Shown here one piece after another: positions 1-12,074 of a stretch of DNA of 64,000 bases; the stretch's first letter is position 1; every line of letters starts with the position of its first letter. The stretch comes from Pseudomonas fluorescens (lineage in GTDB: Bacteria > Pseudomonadota > Gammaproteobacteria > Pseudomonadales > Pseudomonadaceae), in assembly GCF_902498185.1 (NCBI RefSeq), contig NZ_CABVIX010000003.1, forward strand, positions 62,001 to 126,000, in the 5' to 3' direction. The translations under genes were made by a program, and so were the position numbers. The notes below the pieces were generated by a model that saw only the letters and a list, made by a program, of their open reading frames with translations, made no database searches and was not told the origin of the DNA.

Positions 1-95
1 TGCGCCAGGAGGTGCAGCAGGACAGTGGAGTCGAGGCCGCCGGAAAAGGCAATGTACCAGGCGGGCGCGTCGAGCCAGGGAGTGAGGTCGATCAT
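1..95 (-). CDS. tilS: tRNA(Ile)-lysidine synthase TilS, N-terminal fragment (cut by window edge)
   Basis: TilS adds lysine to C34 of the AUA-reading isoleucine tRNA, using ATP. Only the first 31 codons are inside the window. The ATG lies at 95-93 on the minus strand, and the translation carries the PP-loop ATP-binding motif SGGLDS at residues 18-23, which is diagnostic of the N-type PP-loop family. It lies downstream of accA on the same strand, an arrangement I recall from other pseudomonads. The gene continues beyond position 1, so completeness cannot be judged. Other PP-loop enzymes are possible in principle, but the motif at the extreme N-terminus and the accA neighbour favour TilS. Confidence 0.85.
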   Translation of the reverse strand, partial: MIDLTPWLDAPAWYIAFSGGLDSTVLLHLLA

Positions 96-130
96 GGAAA
101 CCCCGGTAAAACGATGCAGGGTCCGGCTTG

Positions 131-191
131 CCAGCGAAAAGGCTGGCCTGGACACAGCAAGTGTATGGCCCGGCTTCGCCGGGTTCGCTGG
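131..191. repeat. Composite palindrome between accA and tilS
   Basis: Outer 8-bp arms at 131-138 (CCAGCGAA) and 184-191 (TTCGCTGG) enclose a 6-bp inner hairpin at 169-183 (CCCGGC, TTC loop, GCCGGG). The nested layout resembles the REP-type elements elsewhere in this window. It sits in the 185-base accA-tilS gap and could also act as an mRNA-stabilising or terminator structure. Confidence 0.5.
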
Positions 192-246
192 CACCGGCAC
201 AGCAGATTTCATGGGAGGAAGCTTGAACTGGAGCATGGAGCCTGCA

Positions 247-270
247 GAGATGGGCGGGCAAGCCCATCTC
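247..270 (-). terminator. Terminator-like hairpin after accA
   Basis: A perfect 9-bp stem (247-255 with 262-270) and a 6-base loop start about 10 bases past the accA stop. There is no good U-tract on the minus strand, so it may be a factor-assisted or stabilising hairpin rather than a strong intrinsic terminator. Confidence 0.45.
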
Positions 271-280
271 CCTGGCAGTA

Positions 281-1228
<948 letters not shown>

Positions 1229-1326
1229 AGGCATCCGTCTAGGGTCGACGGCCAGGCGGCCGGCCGGTTGATCCGTTTGGCGCCCTACCTTAAGGGATCA
1301 GGCGCATTCAGGTCGAGATTAAAAAT

Positions 1327-4300
1327 TCATCGATATTGCAAAAAGACGTTCTCACGCCCGAACTGGTCACGCAGGGCCTGAATCAAGCCATCAGCCGGGT
1401 CGATTCGCCAGGTTTCGCCAAACTGCAGCATGGCCCGCGCATCGCTGCCGGTGTATTCCAGGGTGATCGGGCAGGCGCCGCGATGGCGGGTGAACAGCTC
1501 GCCCAGCCAGTTCAGCCGGTCGCCCTTGAGCGCATCGCGGCTCACCTTGAGGCGCAGGCTCTCGGCAAGGTTGGTGCGTGCATCTTCCATGCTCATCACC
1601 CGCTTGACCCGCAGGCGCAGGCCACCGGAGAAATCATCGTTGCTGACCTCGCCCTCGACCACCACCATCGCGTCAGTCTGCAGCAGGGCCTGGGCGGCCA
1701 TGAAGGAATCGGCGAACAGCGAGGCCTCGATCCTTCCCGAGCGGTCGTCAAGGGTGACAAAGCCCATCTTGTCGCCCTTCTTGTTCTTCATCACTCGCAG
1801 GGCAATGATCATCCCCGCGACCGTCTGGGTATCACGCGCAGGCTTGAGGTCGATGATGCGCTGGCGGGCAAAGCGGCGGATCTCGCCTTCGTATTCATCG
1901 ATCGGGTGACCGGTGAGGTACAGGCCAAGGGTGTCCTTCTCGCCGCGCAGACGCTCCTTGAGGGTCAGTTCGCGCGCCTTGCGGTGGTTGGCATAGACAT
2001 CGGCATCCGCTTCCACGAACAGCCCGCCAAACAGGTCGGCATGGCCACTGTCGGCGGTCCGCGCGGTCTGCTCGGCGGACTTGATCGCCTCTTCCAGGGC
2101 AGCCAGCAGTACCGCGCGATTGATGTCGATATTGGCCTGGTAGGCCTTGATCTCGTCGAAGAAGAATGGCCCGAGACGGTCGAGCGCGCCGCTGCGGATC
2201 AGCGCATCGAGCGTGCGCTTGTTGATGCGCTTGAGGTCGACACGGTCGCAGAAGTCGAACAGGTCGCTGAACGGACCGCCCTCGGCACGCGCCTCGACGA
2301 TCGCCTCCACCGGGCCCTCGCCGACGCCCTTGATGGCGCCCAGGCCGTAGACGATCCGGCCATCCTCGTTGACGGTGAACTTGTACTCGGAGTTGTTCAC
2401 GTCCGGCGCATCGAGGCGCAGCTTCATGTTGCGCACTTCTTCGATCAGCACCACGACCTTGTCGGTGTTGTGCATGTCGGCAGACAGTACCGCGGCCATG
2501 AACGGCGCCGGGAAGTGGGTCTTGAGCCAGGCGGTCTGGTAAGAGACCAGGCCATAGGCGGCCGAGTGGGACTTGTTGAAGCCGTAGCCGGCGAACTTTT
2601 CCACCAGGTCAAAGATGTTGCCCGCCAGCTCCCCATCGATGCCGTTGTTCGCACAACCCTCGATGAAGCCGCCGCGCTGCTTGGCCATCTCCTCGGGCTT
2701 CTTCTTGCCCATCGCCCGGCGCAGCATGTCCGCGCCGCCAAGGGTGTAGCCCGCCATCACCTGGGCGATCTGCATCACCTGTTCCTGGTACAGGATGATG
2801 CCGTAGGTCGGCGCCAGTACCGGCTGCAGGCCGTCGTACTGGTAGTCGGGGTGCGGATAGGCCAGCTCGGCGCGGCCGTGCTTGCGGTTGATGAAGTCGT
2901 CCACCATGCCCGATTGCAGCGGGCCCGGGCGGAATAGCGCCACCAGTGCGATAAGGTCTTCGAGGCAGTCGGGCTTGAGCTTCTTGATCAGCTCCTTCAT
3001 GCCGCGCGATTCAAGCTGGAACACGGCCGTGGTCTCGGCGCGCTGCAACAGCTCGAAGGTCCGCTTGTCATCGAGCGGGATGAAGTCGATGTTCAGGTCA
3101 TCGAGGCCCTGCTTGGCCTGCTCGCGGTTGATGGTCTCCATCGCCCACTTGATGATGGTGAGCGTACGCAGGCCAAGGAAGTCGAACTTCACCAGGCCCG
3201 CGGCCTCGACGTCATCCTTGTCGAACTGGGTCACCAGGCCGCCGCCCTCTTCGTCGCAGGCAATCGGCGAGAAATCGGTCAGCTTGGTCGGCGCGATCAC
3301 CACGCCACCGGCGTGCTTGCCGGTACCCCGGCAGACGCCTTCGAGCTTGAGCGCCATGTCCCAGATCTCGCGGCCGTCCTCGTCGCTCTTGAGGAAGTCG
3401 CGCAGCACTTCCTCCTGCTCGTAGGCTTTCTCGAGGGTCATGCCGACTTCGAAGGGGATCATCTTCGACAGGCGGTCGGCCAGGCCATAGGACTTGCCCT
3501 GCACCCGCGCCACGTCACGCACCACTGCCTTGGCGGCCATGGTGCCGAAGGTGATGATCTGGCTGACCGCATTGCGGCCATAGGCGTCGGCCACGTACTC
3601 GATGACCCGGTCGCGGCCGTCCATGCAGAAGTCGACGTCGAAGTCGGGCATCGAGACCCGTTCAGGGTTGAGGAAGCGCTCGAACAGCAGGTCGTAGGCC
3701 AGCGGGTCGAGGTCGGTGATCTTCAACACGTAGGCGACCAGCGAGCCCGCGCCCGAACCCCGGCCTGGGCCCACCGGCACGCCGTTGTTCTTGGCCCACT
3801 TGATGAAGTCCATGACGATCAGGAAGTAACCGGGGAAGCCCATCTGGATGATGATATCCAGCTCGAACTTCAGGCGGTCCAGGTAGACCTGGCGCTTTTC
3901 CTCGTAGTTCGGCGTGGTCTCCCTGGGCCACAGCACGGCGAGGCGCTCTTCGAGGCCCTCGTGAGACACATGACGCAGGTAGTCATCGATGCCCATGCCG
4001 TTGGGTGTCGGGAAATCAGGCAGGAAGTGCTTGCCCAGCTGCACTTCGATGTTGCAGCGCTTGGCAATCTCGACCGTGTTTTCCAGCGCCTCGGGCAGGT
4101 CGCTGAACAGCTCGGCCATTTCTTCCGCGCTCTTGAGGTACTGCTGGTCGCTGAAGTTGCGCGGGCGGCGCGGGTCGTCCAGTACCCTGCCCTCGCCGAT
4201 GCAGACGCGGGTTTCATGGGCGTCGAAGTCGGTCTGCTTGAGAAAACGCACATCGTTGGTGGCGACCAGTGGCGCGCCCAGCCGGTCGGCCAGGGCCACG

Positions 4301-4851
4301 GCGGCATGCAGGTACTGCTCGTCGCCGGCACGGTTGGTGCGCTGCACTTCCACGTAGAAACGATCGCCGAACATGGCCATCCAGTCGCGCAGCAGCGACT
4401 CGGCCTCCTCGGGGTCGTTGCCGAGCAAGGCCATGCCGATATCGCCTTCGCGCGCCGCGGACAGGGCGATCAACCCTTCGCTGGCAGGGGCGATCCATTC
4501 GCGCTCGAGAATCACCAGGCCATTGCGCTGGCCCTCGACCCATCCCCGGGAGATCAATTCGGTCAGGTTGCGATAGCCCTTGGCATTCATCGCCAGCAAA
4601 CAGATGCGCGAGAGCGGCGCGTCGGGGTCCGTGCCGGCCAGCCACAGGTCGGCGCCGCAGATCGGCTTGATGCCTGCGCCCATGGCCGTCTTGTAGAACT
4701 TCACCAGCGAGCACATGTTGCTCTGGTCGGTGATCGCCACCGCCGGCATGCCCATCGCGGCCAGGGCCTTGGCCAGCGGTTTGATCCGCACCAGGCCGTC
4801 GACCAGCGAGAACTCGGAATGCACGCGGAGGTGAACGAAGGAAACCGACAT
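1327..4851 (-). CDS. dnaE: DNA polymerase III subunit alpha
   Basis: This is the catalytic subunit of the replicative DNA polymerase III holoenzyme. The product is 1174 aa, typical for proteobacterial DnaE. It opens with the PHP domain (HLRVHSEFS near the N-terminus) and has the C-family polymerase catalytic signature PDFDVDF near residue 400, followed by palm, fingers, a helix-hairpin-helix region and a C-terminal OB fold. The ATG at 4851 is preceded by AGGA at a 6-base spacing. A longer in-frame start 30 bases upstream has no support. It follows rnhB on the same strand with a 90-base gap and probably continues the lpx-rnhB transcript. No lesion is seen. Confidence 0.98.
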   Translation of the reverse strand: MSVSFVHLRVHSEFSLVDGLVRIKPLAKALAAMGMPAVAITDQSNMCSLVKFYKTAMGAGIKPICGADLWLAGTDPDAPLSRICLLAMNAKGYRNLTELISRGWVEGQRNGLVILEREWIAPASEGLIALSAAREGDIGMALLGNDPEEAESLLRDWMAMFGDRFYVEVQRTNRAGDEQYLHAAVALADRLGAPLVATNDVRFLKQTDFDAHETRVCIGEGRVLDDPRRPRNFSDQQYLKSAEEMAELFSDLPEALENTVEIAKRCNIEVQLGKHFLPDFPTPNGMGIDDYLRHVSHEGLEERLAVLWPRETTPNYEEKRQVYLDRLKFELDIIIQMGFPGYFLIVMDFIKWAKNNGVPVGPGRGSGAGSLVAYVLKITDLDPLAYDLLFERFLNPERVSMPDFDVDFCMDGRDRVIEYVADAYGRNAVSQIITFGTMAAKAVVRDVARVQGKSYGLADRLSKMIPFEVGMTLEKAYEQEEVLRDFLKSDEDGREIWDMALKLEGVCRGTGKHAGGVVIAPTKLTDFSPIACDEEGGGLVTQFDKDDVEAAGLVKFDFLGLRTLTIIKWAMETINREQAKQGLDDLNIDFIPLDDKRTFELLQRAETTAVFQLESRGMKELIKKLKPDCLEDLIALVALFRPGPLQSGMVDDFINRKHGRAELAYPHPDYQYDGLQPVLAPTYGIILYQEQVMQIAQVMAGYTLGGADMLRRAMGKKKPEEMAKQRGGFIEGCANNGIDGELAGNIFDLVEKFAGYGFNKSHSAAYGLVSYQTAWLKTHFPAPFMAAVLSADMHNTDKVVVLIEEVRNMKLRLDAPDVNNSEYKFTVNEDGRIVYGLGAIKGVGEGPVEAIVEARAEGGPFSDLFDFCDRVDLKRINKRTLDALIRSGALDRLGPFFFDEIKAYQANIDINRAVLLAALEEAIKSAEQTARTADSGHADLFGGLFVEADADVYANHRKARELTLKERLRGEKDTLGLYLTGHPIDEYEGEIRRFARQRIIDLKPARDTQTVAGMIIALRVMKNKKGDKMGFVTLDDRSGRIEASLFADSFMAAQALLQTDAMVVVEGEVSNDDFSGGLRLRVKRVMSMEDARTNLAESLRLKVSRDALKGDRLNWLGELFTRHRGACPITLEYTGSDARAMLQFGETWRIDPADGLIQALRDQFGRENVFLQYR

Positions 4852-4941
4852 GGATGATCCTATAGCAGCACAAGACAACAAGGCCCGGATTGTACCGGGC
4901 CCCGAACAAAACAGCAGCCGCCCTTCGACGGCGGGATGAAG

Positions 4942-5571
4942 TCAGAACTCGAGCAGTGAGCCGATCAGGCCTTCACGGGCCTCATAGGCTGCCCGTACCG
5001 GCGCGAACGAACGCCGATGAATGGGCGTGGGGCCCAGGCGAGCCAGGGCTTCGAGGTGCACAGGCGTGGAATAGCCCTTGTGCCCGCCGATGCCATAGCC
5101 GGGGTAGATCAACTCGAAAGCGCTCATCTCCCGGTCGCGGCTGACCTTGGCCAGGATGGAGGCCGCAGCGATCGCCGGCACCTTGCTGTCGCCCTTGATC
5201 ACGGGTGCCGAGGGCACCGCCAGCTTGGGGCAACGGTTGCCATCGATCAGCGCAAGCTTCGGGATGATCGACAAACCCTCGACCGCGCGCTGCATGGCAA
5301 GCATGGTCGCGTGGAGGATGTTCAGCTTGTCGATCTCCTCGACTTCGGCCCGGGCAATGCAGAAGCTCAAGGCCTTCTCGCAGATTTCCTCGAACAGCAG
5401 CTCGCGCCGCGCCTCGGTGAGTTTCTTGGAGTCGTTCAGGCCCAGGATCGGGCGCGCAGGATCAAGGATGACCGCTGCAGTGACCACGGCGCCGCAGAGC
5501 GGTCCGCGGCCCACTTCATCGACCCCGGCGACCAGGTCTTCGACCAGGTTGAAGTCCAGTCCTATCTGCAT
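4942..5571 (-). CDS. rnhB: Ribonuclease HII
   Basis: RNase HII cleaves RNA in RNA-DNA hybrids and removes single ribonucleotides misincorporated into DNA. The 209-aa product has the catalytic [10 protein letters not shown] motif with D18 and E19, and the conserved DSKKLT segment. Its ATG directly follows the lpxB stop codon (TAGATG), so translation is probably coupled to lpxB. Linkage of lpxB, rnhB and dnaE is conserved in many gammaproteobacteria. Length and motifs match the family. Confidence 0.97.
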   Translation of the reverse strand: MQIGLDFNLVEDLVAGVDEVGRGPLCGAVVTAAVILDPARPILGLNDSKKLTEARRELLFEEICEKALSFCIARAEVEEIDKLNILHATMLAMQRAVEGLSIIPKLALIDGNRCPKLAVPSAPVIKGDSKVPAIAAASILAKVSRDREMSAFELIYPGYGIGGHKGYSTPVHLEALARLGPTPIHRRSFAPVRAAYEAREGLIGSLLEF

Positions 5572-6699
5572 CTAGCGGGCCCCCAGCAGTGCCAGTACCG
5601 CCTCGGCCGCCTGGTTGGAGGCGTCGCGGCGCAAGGTACGGTGAATCTGGTCGAAGCCTTCGGTCTGCTGCGCGCCATCGGTCACGAGGGGCGCCAGGGC
5701 CTGGGCCAGCGCTTCGCTGGTGGCCGCATCCTGCAGCAGCTCAGGCACCAGCTGACGCTGGGCAAGCAGGTTGGGCAGCGACACGTAGGGGCTTTTTACC
5801 ATGCGCTTGAGAATCCAGAAGGTCAGCGGCGCCAAACGGTAGGCCACCACCATCGGACGCTTGAACAACAAGGCTTCCAGCGTTGCAGTCCCCGAGGCGA
5901 TGAGCACTGCGTCGCAGGCAGCCAGGGCCTGGTGCGACTGGCCATCGAGCAGGGTCACAGGCAGGTCTCGTCCCTCCAGCATCTGTTCCAGCTGGGCACG
6001 CCGCGTCGGGTTGGCGCAAGGCGACACGAAACGTACACCCGGCACCAGCGTGCGCAAGCGCTCGGCGGCGTCCAGGAACAAAGCGCCCAGGCGCCCGACT
6101 TCGCCGCCGCGGCTGCCCGGCATCAGGGCCACCAGCGGTCCCTCGGACAAACCGAGGACGGCACGTGCGGCCCGCCGGTCGGCATCGAGCGGGATGGTGT
6201 CGGCCAGCGGGTGGCCGACAAACCGCACCGGCACGCCCTGTTCTTCATAAAACCTGGCTTCGAACGGCAGCAGCGTGAGCATCAGGTCGCAGCCTTCGCG
6301 GATCTTCAGCACGCGCTTCTGCCGCCATGCCCACACCGACGGGCTGACGTAGTGCACGGTCTTGATGCCGGCCTTGCGCAGTTGCAGCTCGATGTTGAGG
6401 GTGAAGTCCGGCGCGTCGATACCGATGAAGACCTCAGGCTTTTCCGCCAGCAGGGTCTGGATCAGGTCCTTGCGCCGCTTGAGCAGTTCACGCAGGCGGC
6501 CCAGAACCTCGACCAGGCCCATGACTGCCAGGCGTTCCATCGGGAAGTAGGACTGCAGGCCCTCGGCCTCCATCAGCGGCCCACCGACACCGATGAAACG
6601 CACGTCTGGATGGCGCGTCTTCAGGGCACGCATGAGACCGGAACCCAGGATATCGCCGCTGGCCTCACCCGCGACCAGGGCTACACAGAGCTGGGCCAT
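5572..6699 (-). CDS. lpxB: Lipid-A-disaccharide synthase
   Basis: LpxB is a GT19 glycosyltransferase at the inner membrane. It condenses UDP-2,3-diacylglucosamine with lipid X to form the lipid A disaccharide. The 375-aa product starts [16 protein letters not shown]; the GEASGD motif at residues 11-16 is characteristic, as is ASGTATLE in the C-terminal half. I take the ATG at 6699, one base after the lpxA TGA, instead of a 30-residue longer version whose extension overlaps lpxA and looks unlike the family. The start has a weak ribosome binding site, which suggests coupling to lpxA. It is followed without a gap by rnhB. Confidence 0.97.
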   Translation of the reverse strand: MAQLCVALVAGEASGDILGSGLMRALKTRHPDVRFIGVGGPLMEAEGLQSYFPMERLAVMGLVEVLGRLRELLKRRKDLIQTLLAEKPEVFIGIDAPDFTLNIELQLRKAGIKTVHYVSPSVWAWRQKRVLKIREGCDLMLTLLPFEARFYEEQGVPVRFVGHPLADTIPLDADRRAARAVLGLSEGPLVALMPGSRGGEVGRLGALFLDAAERLRTLVPGVRFVSPCANPTRRAQLEQMLEGRDLPVTLLDGQSHQALAACDAVLIASGTATLEALLFKRPMVVAYRLAPLTFWILKRMVKSPYVSLPNLLAQRQLVPELLQDAATSEALAQALAPLVTDGAQQTEGFDQIHRTLRRDASNQAAEAVLALLGAR

Positions 6700-6700
6700 G

Positions 6701-7477
6701 TCAGCGGGTGATGCCGCGAGCGGAGTTCTGGATCGACTGCATGAACAGGTCGACTTCGCTGTGTTGGCCGGCCAGCTCGGCCAGCTCATTGATCGCCTCT
6801 TCCACGGTCAGGCCTTGGCGATAGACGATCTTGTAGGCGCGGCGCAGGGCCTGGATGACTTCGTCGCTGAAACCACGGCGGCGCATGCCTTCGAAATTCA
6901 TGCTGCGCGCTTCGGCCGGGCTGCCGAACACGGTGACGAACGCCGGGACGTCCTTGCCGATCGCCGTGCCCATGCCCGAGAAGCTGTGGGCGCCGATATG
7001 GCAGTACTGGTGAACCAGGGTGAACCCCGAGAGGATCGCCCAGTCGCCCACATGCACGTGACCCGCCAACGCGGTGTTGTTGACCAGGATGCAGTGGTTG
7101 CCGATGACACTGTCGTGCCCGATATGGGCGTAGGCCATGATCAGGTTGTGATCGCCCAGGGTGGTCTCGGAACGGTCCTGCACGGTGCCGCGATGAATCG
7201 TGACACCCTCGCGGATGACGTTGTGATCGCCGATTACCAGGCGCGTGGGCTCACCCTTGTACTTGAGGTCAGGGGTGTCTTCGCCAATCGAGGAAAACTG
7301 GTAGATACGGTTGTGCTTGCCGATATGGGTCGGCCCCCTGAGCACCACGTGCGGACCGATGACGGTGCCTTCCCCGATCTCGACACCGGGGCCAACGATC
7401 GACCAAGGGCCGACTTCGACACCCTCGGCCAGCCTGGCCGAGGGATCGATGATCGCCCGAGGATCAATCAAATTCAT
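6701..7477 (-). CDS. lpxA: Acyl-ACP--UDP-N-acetylglucosamine O-acyltransferase
   Basis: LpxA does the first step of lipid A synthesis, moving a hydroxyacyl chain from ACP to the 3-OH of UDP-GlcNAc. The 258-aa product is a left-handed beta-helix with many hexapeptide repeats, starting right after the N-terminus ([16 protein letters not shown]). The catalytic histidine region is visible in [15 protein letters not shown]. The start overlaps the fabZ stop by 4 bases, and lpxB follows one base after the stop. This is the standard lpxD-fabZ-lpxA-lpxB order. Confidence 0.98.
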   Translation of the reverse strand: MNLIDPRAIIDPSARLAEGVEVGPWSIVGPGVEIGEGTVIGPHVVLRGPTHIGKHNRIYQFSSIGEDTPDLKYKGEPTRLVIGDHNVIREGVTIHRGTVQDRSETTLGDHNLIMAYAHIGHDSVIGNHCILVNNTALAGHVHVGDWAILSGFTLVHQYCHIGAHSFSGMGTAIGKDVPAFVTVFGSPAEARSMNFEGMRRRGFSDEVIQALRRAYKIVYRQGLTVEEAINELAELAGQHSEVDLFMQSIQNSARGITR

Positions 7478-7914
7478 AGCTTGCGTTCCGCGCAGGTGAT
7501 TTCAGCCGAGCAGACCGGCTTGCCATCGACCAGCGCCCGGCAGGCAAACTTCCAGATGGTGCTCTTGCGCCCGATGAACTGGGCTTCGAGGATCAGCTGA
7601 TCACCCGGCACGACCGGCTGGCGGAAGCGTAGCTTGTCGGAGCCACAGAAGTAGTACAGGGTGCCGTCTGCCGGCTTGGCATCGAGCATCTTGAATCCGA
7701 GAATACCGGCCGCCTGGGCCATGGCCTCGATGATCAGAACGCCCGGCATGACAGGGTGACCGGGGAAATGGCCATTGAAGAACGGCTCGTTGATGCTGAC
7801 ATTCTTGTAGGCACGAATGCTCTGGGCCTCGAAGTCCAGCTCCACTACCCGGTCCACCAGCAGGAACGGGTAACGGTGAGGCAGGTATTCGCGAATCTCG
7901 TTGATGTCCATCAT
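7474..7914 (-). CDS. fabZ: 3-hydroxyacyl-ACP dehydratase FabZ
   Basis: FabZ dehydrates beta-hydroxyacyl-ACP in fatty acid elongation. Because it consumes the same acyl-ACP pool as LpxA, it influences the balance between phospholipid and lipid A. The 146-aa hot-dog protein has the active-site segment [21 protein letters not shown] with H49 and E63. A second ATG lies immediately downstream of the first; I kept the first. The gene overlaps lpxA by 4 bases and follows lpxD after a 114-base gap. Confidence 0.97.
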   Translation of the reverse strand: MMDINEIREYLPHRYPFLLVDRVVELDFEAQSIRAYKNVSINEPFFNGHFPGHPVMPGVLIIEAMAQAAGILGFKMLDAKPADGTLYYFCGSDKLRFRQPVVPGDQLILEAQFIGRKSTIWKFACRALVDGKPVCSAEITCAERKL

Positions 7915-8028
7915 TTCGGGGGGAAGCCTGTAGTAAGAATAGTGAGCGCAGCTGCTGACCAGGCGCTCCTTTTTGCAAATCCGGAGAGGGCCAGCTAGCG
8001 ACTGTTCACTCTTGCTCAGGAAATGGTA

Positions 8029-9087
8029 TCAGCCTTCTGATGAAGGCTGGCCACCTGAGGTCACGGTCTCGACACGTTTTTCCAACTGCTGGAGGCGCTT
8101 GGCCATGTCGTCCAGCTGGCGAATTCGCGCGGCACTCTTGCGCCAATCGGCCAACGGCTGCATGGCCGTACCGGAAGAATAGGCGCCCGGCTCGGTAATC
8201 GAACGGGTGACCATGGTCATCCCGGAAACGAACACGCCGTCACAAACGTCGATGTGGCCGACCATGCCGACACCGCCAGCGATGGTGCAATGCTTGCCGA
8301 TACGGGTGCTGCCGGAAATACCCACGCAGGCCGCCATGGCCGTGTGGTCGCCGATCTGCACGTTGTGGGCGATCTGGATCTGGTTGTCGAGCTTGACCCC
8401 GTCCCCGATCCGCGTGTCCGCCAGGGCGCCGCGGTCAACGGCGGTATTCACGCCGATTTCCACGTCATCACCGATGATCACACCACCGATCTGCGCAATC
8501 TTGCGCCAGTTACCTTTCTCGTTGGCGAAGCCGAAGCCCTCGCCGCCAATGACTGCGCCCGACTGAATCACCACGCGCTCACCGACGCGTACATCGTGAT
8601 ACAGGGTGACCCGAGGCGCCAGCCAGCCGCCCTCGCCGATCACGCAGCGCGCGCCGATGAAGCAGTGGGCACCGATGGTCACGCCTGGGCCGATCTTCGC
8701 ACCGCTCTCGATCACTGCAAAGGGGCCCACGCAAGCAAGGGCATCCACCTGGGCGTCTTCGGCAACCACGGCGCTGGGATGAATCCCCGCCACAGCCTTG
8801 GGCTTGGGATCGAACAGGTGGGAGATGCGGGCGTAGGCCAGGTACGGATCGGCAACGATCAGCGCATTGCCGGCGAAATCCTCGGCGTCGGCAGCCTTGA
8901 GCAGCACCGCCGAGGCATGGGTATCCGCCAGGTACTTGCGGTACTGGGGGTTGGCAAGAAAGCTCAACTGCCCTGCCCCGGCCTCCTGCAAGGTGGCCAG
9001 GCCAGTGATTTCAAGCGCCTCGGAGCCCTTGAGGGTAGCTCCGAGTGCCTCGGCCAACTGGCCGAGTGTCATCGTGGTCACGGTCAT
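8029..9087 (-). CDS. lpxD: UDP-3-O-(3-hydroxyacyl)glucosamine N-acyltransferase
   Basis: LpxD does the third step of lipid A synthesis, N-acylating UDP-3-O-acyl-glucosamine. The 352-aa product has an N-terminal uridine-binding domain, then a hexapeptide-repeat beta-helix with the expected catalytic His region ([16 protein letters not shown]), then a C-terminal helical extension ([20 protein letters not shown]). It starts 2 bases after the skp stop, so the two are almost certainly co-transcribed and coupled. The 114 bases between it and fabZ contain nothing I recognise. Confidence 0.97.
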   Translation of the reverse strand: MTVTTMTLGQLAEALGATLKGSEALEITGLATLQEAGAGQLSFLANPQYRKYLADTHASAVLLKAADAEDFAGNALIVADPYLAYARISHLFDPKPKAVAGIHPSAVVAEDAQVDALACVGPFAVIESGAKIGPGVTIGAHCFIGARCVIGEGGWLAPRVTLYHDVRVGERVVIQSGAVIGGEGFGFANEKGNWRKIAQIGGVIIGDDVEIGVNTAVDRGALADTRIGDGVKLDNQIQIAHNVQIGDHTAMAACVGISGSTRIGKHCTIAGGVGMVGHIDVCDGVFVSGMTMVTRSITEPGAYSSGTAMQPLADWRKSAARIRQLDDMAKRLQQLEKRVETVTSGGQPSSEG

Positions 9088-9089
9088 GA

Positions 9090-9593
9090 TCAGCGAGCTT
9101 GGTTCATGCGCTCGATGACTTGGCGGGTGATGTCGTACTGAGGTTTGACATCAATGACCGCACCGCGCTCGAGCACCAGATCGAAGCCGCCTTTCTTGAT
9201 CACTTCCTCGACAGCGCCGTCCAGCTTGGGCTTGAGTTGCTTGAGCATGTCGCGGTCGGCAACGGCCTTGGCTTCGTTCAGTTCCTTGGACTGGAACTGG
9301 AAGTCACGGGCTTTCTGCTTGAATTCCAGCTCCAGGCGCTCACGCTCCTGCTGGTTCATCTTGTCACCGCCCTTCAGGATGCGGTCCTGAATGGTCTTGG
9401 CGCTGCTTTCGAGGGTTTTCAGCTTGGTCAGCTGCGGACCGAATTTCTTCTCGGCATCGACAGCGTACTTCTTGGCTGCGTCCGACTCGAGCAGGGCCAT
9501 CTGGTAGTTCAGCACCGCAACCTTCATTTCGGCGAAAGCCGGGGTGGCGACCAGCGCCGCGGCCACGACGGCCATTTTGATCACGTTACGCAC
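9090..9593 (-). CDS. skp: Periplasmic chaperone Skp (OmpH/HlpA family)
   Basis: Skp is a periplasmic chaperone that holds unfolded outer membrane proteins on their way to the BAM complex. The 167-aa precursor has an N-terminal signal peptide ending near TPAFA (about residue 21). A highly charged helical region rich in K, E and Q follows, which matches the tentacle-like coiled coils of the family, and the C-terminal part is [17 protein letters not shown]. It sits directly between bamA and lpxD, as in most gammaproteobacteria. Confidence 0.95.
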   Translation of the reverse strand: MRNVIKMAVVAAALVATPAFAEMKVAVLNYQMALLESDAAKKYAVDAEKKFGPQLTKLKTLESSAKTIQDRILKGGDKMNQQERERLELEFKQKARDFQFQSKELNEAKAVADRDMLKQLKPKLDGAVEEVIKKGGFDLVLERGAVIDVKPQYDITRQVIERMNQAR

Positions 9594-9637
9594 GATGCAC
9601 TCCTGGAAAATCCGTTGTCGATAGCAAGGGGCAGACC

Positions 9638-11998
9638 TTAGAAGGTCTGGCCCAGAGAGAATTGGAACACCTGGGTATCGGCCTCGTCCGGCTTCTTGAC
9701 CGGCATCGCCAGGCTGAAGCTCAACGGGCCGAGGGCGGTGATCCAGGTCACACCGACGCCAACGGAGCTGGCCAGGCCACCCAGGCCGACCTTCTCGCAG
9801 TCCGGCTGCGAGCCGCAGTTGGTGTCGAACACGTTACCCACGTCCCAGAAGACCGAGGTACGCAGCGAACGCTGGTCCTTGACGAACGGCAGCGGGAACA
9901 GCAGCTCGACGCCGCCCTGCACGAGCACGTTGCCACCGAACGGCAACGGATCCTGGTCCGGGTCGGCAATGGTACCTTGGTTGCCGGTAACATCCGCACC
10001 GCGGCTAGGCGTGCTGCGTGGACCCAGGCTGCTGTCCTTGAAACCACGGACCGAGTTGAAGCCACCGGCGTAGTAGTTCTCGTAGAACGGCAGGCCCGAA
10101 GTCGAACCGAAACCATCACCATAGCCCAGCTCGGTATGCAGGCGCAGGGTGTAGTCGTTGTTGATCGGCTTGAACAGCTGGCCACGGTAGTCGAGCTTGA
10201 AGAACGACAGGTCGCTGCCCGGCGTGGTCGCTTCGACCGTGAAGCTCTGGGAGTGACCACGGGTGGCCAGCACGCCCTTGTTCAGGGTCGACTCGGACCA
10301 GCCGGCCGAGGCCTTGAAGTTCAGGTAGCTGTCGCCTTCCTGTTTGACGAAGTCGAAGATCTCGTCGACGGTGTAGCGGCCGGTCTTGATCTCGTCATTC
10401 TGCACGGTCAGGCCGAAGGTCAGGCGCGAGGTTTCGCTGATCGGGTAACCGACGCTGACGCCAGCACCGAGGCTGTCGACCGCGTAGCTTGCCACGTCGA
10501 CGTCGAGGTCATCGTAGTCGGTGCTGCGGTAGAAGGCGTTGTAGCCCAGGCTGACACCATCGGCGGTCCAGTAGGGGTCGACGAAGCCGAAGTTGTACCG
10601 GGTCTGGTATTCGCTACGGGTCAGGCCGATGGAGACCTTGTTGCCGGTACCGAGGAAGTTGTTCTGGCTGATCGAGCCACCCAGGATCAGGCCGGCGCTC
10701 TGCGCGAAACCGACGCTGGCGGTGATCGAGCCGGAAGCCTGCTCCTCGACGCTGTAGTTGACGTCGACCTGGTCGTCGGTGCCTGGCACCGGCGGGGTCT
10801 CGACGTTCACGTCCTTGAAGAAGCCCAGGCGCTCGAGGCGGGTCTTGGACTGGTCGATCAGGTAGGTCGAAGCCCAGCCGCCTTCCATCTGGCGCATTTC
10901 ACGACGCAGCACTTCGTCCTCGGACTTGGTGTTGCCGCGGAAGTTGATGCGGTTGACGTAGGCACGCTTGCCCGGATCGACGACGAACATGATGTCGACG
11001 GTGTGATCCTCGTCATTGGGCTGAGGCACGCCGTTGACGTTGGCGAAGGTGTAGCCTTCGTTGCCCAGGCGGCGGGTGATCAGCTCGGAGGTGGTGGTCA
11101 TCACCTTGCGCGAGAACACCTGGCCAGGCTGCACCAGCAGCAGCGACTTGACCTGGTCCTCGGGCACCTTGAGGTCACCGGACAGCTTCACGTCGCGGAC
11201 GGTGTACTTCTCACCCTCGTTGATGTTGACGGTGATGTAGACGTGCTTCTTGTCCGGGGTGATCGACACCTGGGTAGAGGCGATGTCCATGTTGATGTAG
11301 CCGCGGTCCAGGTAGTAGGAACGCAGGCGCTCCAGGTCACCGGAGAGCTTTTCGCGGGCGTACTTGTCGTCGTTCTTGAAGAACGACAGCCAGTTGGTGG
11401 TCTTGAGCTCGAACAGGCTCGCCAGCTCATCGTCGTCGAAGACGTTGTTGCCCACCACGTTGATGTGCTGGATCGCGGCGACGGTGCCTTCGTTGATGTT
11501 GATCTTCAGGCCGACACGGTTGCGCGGCTGCGGCACCACCTCGGCGTTGACCTCGGCCGAGTAGCGGCCCTGGGCCACGTACTGGCGCTGCAGCTCGTTG
11601 CGCACGCCTTCGAGGGTGGCACGCTGGAAGATCTCGCCTTCGGCCAGGCCCGACTGTTTCAGGCCCTTCATCAGGTCTTCGGTGCTGATCGCCTTGTTGC
11701 CTTCGATCTCGATGCTCGACACCGATGGGCGCTCGACCACGTTGATGATCAGGATGTTGCCATCACGGCTCAGTTCGATGTCCTGGAAGAACCCGGTCTT
11801 GAACAGCGAACGGGTGGACTCCACCAGGCGGCTGTCATCCGCCTGGTCGCCAACGTTCAGGGGCAGCGCGCCGAACACGCTGCCGGCGGAAACCCGCTGC
11901 AGACCGTTGACGCGGATATCGGAGATGGTGAAGGACTCGGCGTGAACTTCAGCGATCATCAGTGCGGAGAGGACCGCAGTTAGCAGCAGACGTTTCAT
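9638..11998 (-). CDS. bamA: Outer membrane protein assembly factor BamA
   Basis: BamA is the core beta-barrel of the BAM complex that folds proteins into the outer membrane. The 786-aa precursor begins MKRLLLTAVLSALMIAEVHA (signal peptide), followed by five POTRA repeats over roughly residues 22-425 and a C-terminal Omp85 barrel. The conserved barrel motif VRGF is present (NSVRGFKDSS), and the protein ends in phenylalanine (FSLGQTF), the usual outer-membrane signal. I chose the ATG at 11998, preceded by AAGGA; a 15-residue longer frame runs into the leader hairpin. In P. aeruginosa this protein is known as Opr86. Confidence 0.98.
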   Translation of the reverse strand: MKRLLLTAVLSALMIAEVHAESFTISDIRVNGLQRVSAGSVFGALPLNVGDQADDSRLVESTRSLFKTGFFQDIELSRDGNILIINVVERPSVSSIEIEGNKAISTEDLMKGLKQSGLAEGEIFQRATLEGVRNELQRQYVAQGRYSAEVNAEVVPQPRNRVGLKININEGTVAAIQHINVVGNNVFDDDELASLFELKTTNWLSFFKNDDKYAREKLSGDLERLRSYYLDRGYINMDIASTQVSITPDKKHVYITVNINEGEKYTVRDVKLSGDLKVPEDQVKSLLLVQPGQVFSRKVMTTTSELITRRLGNEGYTFANVNGVPQPNDEDHTVDIMFVVDPGKRAYVNRINFRGNTKSEDEVLRREMRQMEGGWASTYLIDQSKTRLERLGFFKDVNVETPPVPGTDDQVDVNYSVEEQASGSITASVGFAQSAGLILGGSISQNNFLGTGNKVSIGLTRSEYQTRYNFGFVDPYWTADGVSLGYNAFYRSTDYDDLDVDVASYAVDSLGAGVSVGYPISETSRLTFGLTVQNDEIKTGRYTVDEIFDFVKQEGDSYLNFKASAGWSESTLNKGVLATRGHSQSFTVEATTPGSDLSFFKLDYRGQLFKPINNDYTLRLHTELGYGDGFGSTSGLPFYENYYAGGFNSVRGFKDSSLGPRSTPSRGADVTGNQGTIADPDQDPLPFGGNVLVQGGVELLFPLPFVKDQRSLRTSVFWDVGNVFDTNCGSQPDCEKVGLGGLASSVGVGVTWITALGPLSFSLAMPVKKPDEADTQVFQFSLGQTF

Positions 11999-12030
11999 GA
12001 AGTCCTTTTTTATTCCAACTGGCAATAAAC

Positions 12031-12057
12031 AACCCGCCGCCAAGGGGGCGGCAGGTT
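12031..12057 (-). terminator. Terminator-like hairpin between rseP and bamA
   Basis: Arms 12031-12041 and 12047-12057 pair with one mismatch around a short AAGGG-type loop. On the minus strand the stem is followed by GTTGTTTATT, a U-rich run. It may partly end transcription from rseP and insulate bamA, or attenuate it. Confidence 0.5.
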
Positions 12058-12074
12058 TGCAATTGAGCTAAGCG

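Noticed and set aside
1336..4857. Two long plus-strand open frames opposite dnaE
   Set aside because: They cover the antisense of a clear DnaE; composition is Val, Asp, His and Gln-rich and no motifs appear.
9662..11983. Long plus-strand open frame (about 770 codons) opposite bamA
   Set aside because: It is the antisense shadow of bamA caused by high GC content; its translation is low-complexity, rich in V, D, A, G and Q, with no domain, and no ribosome binding site is seen.
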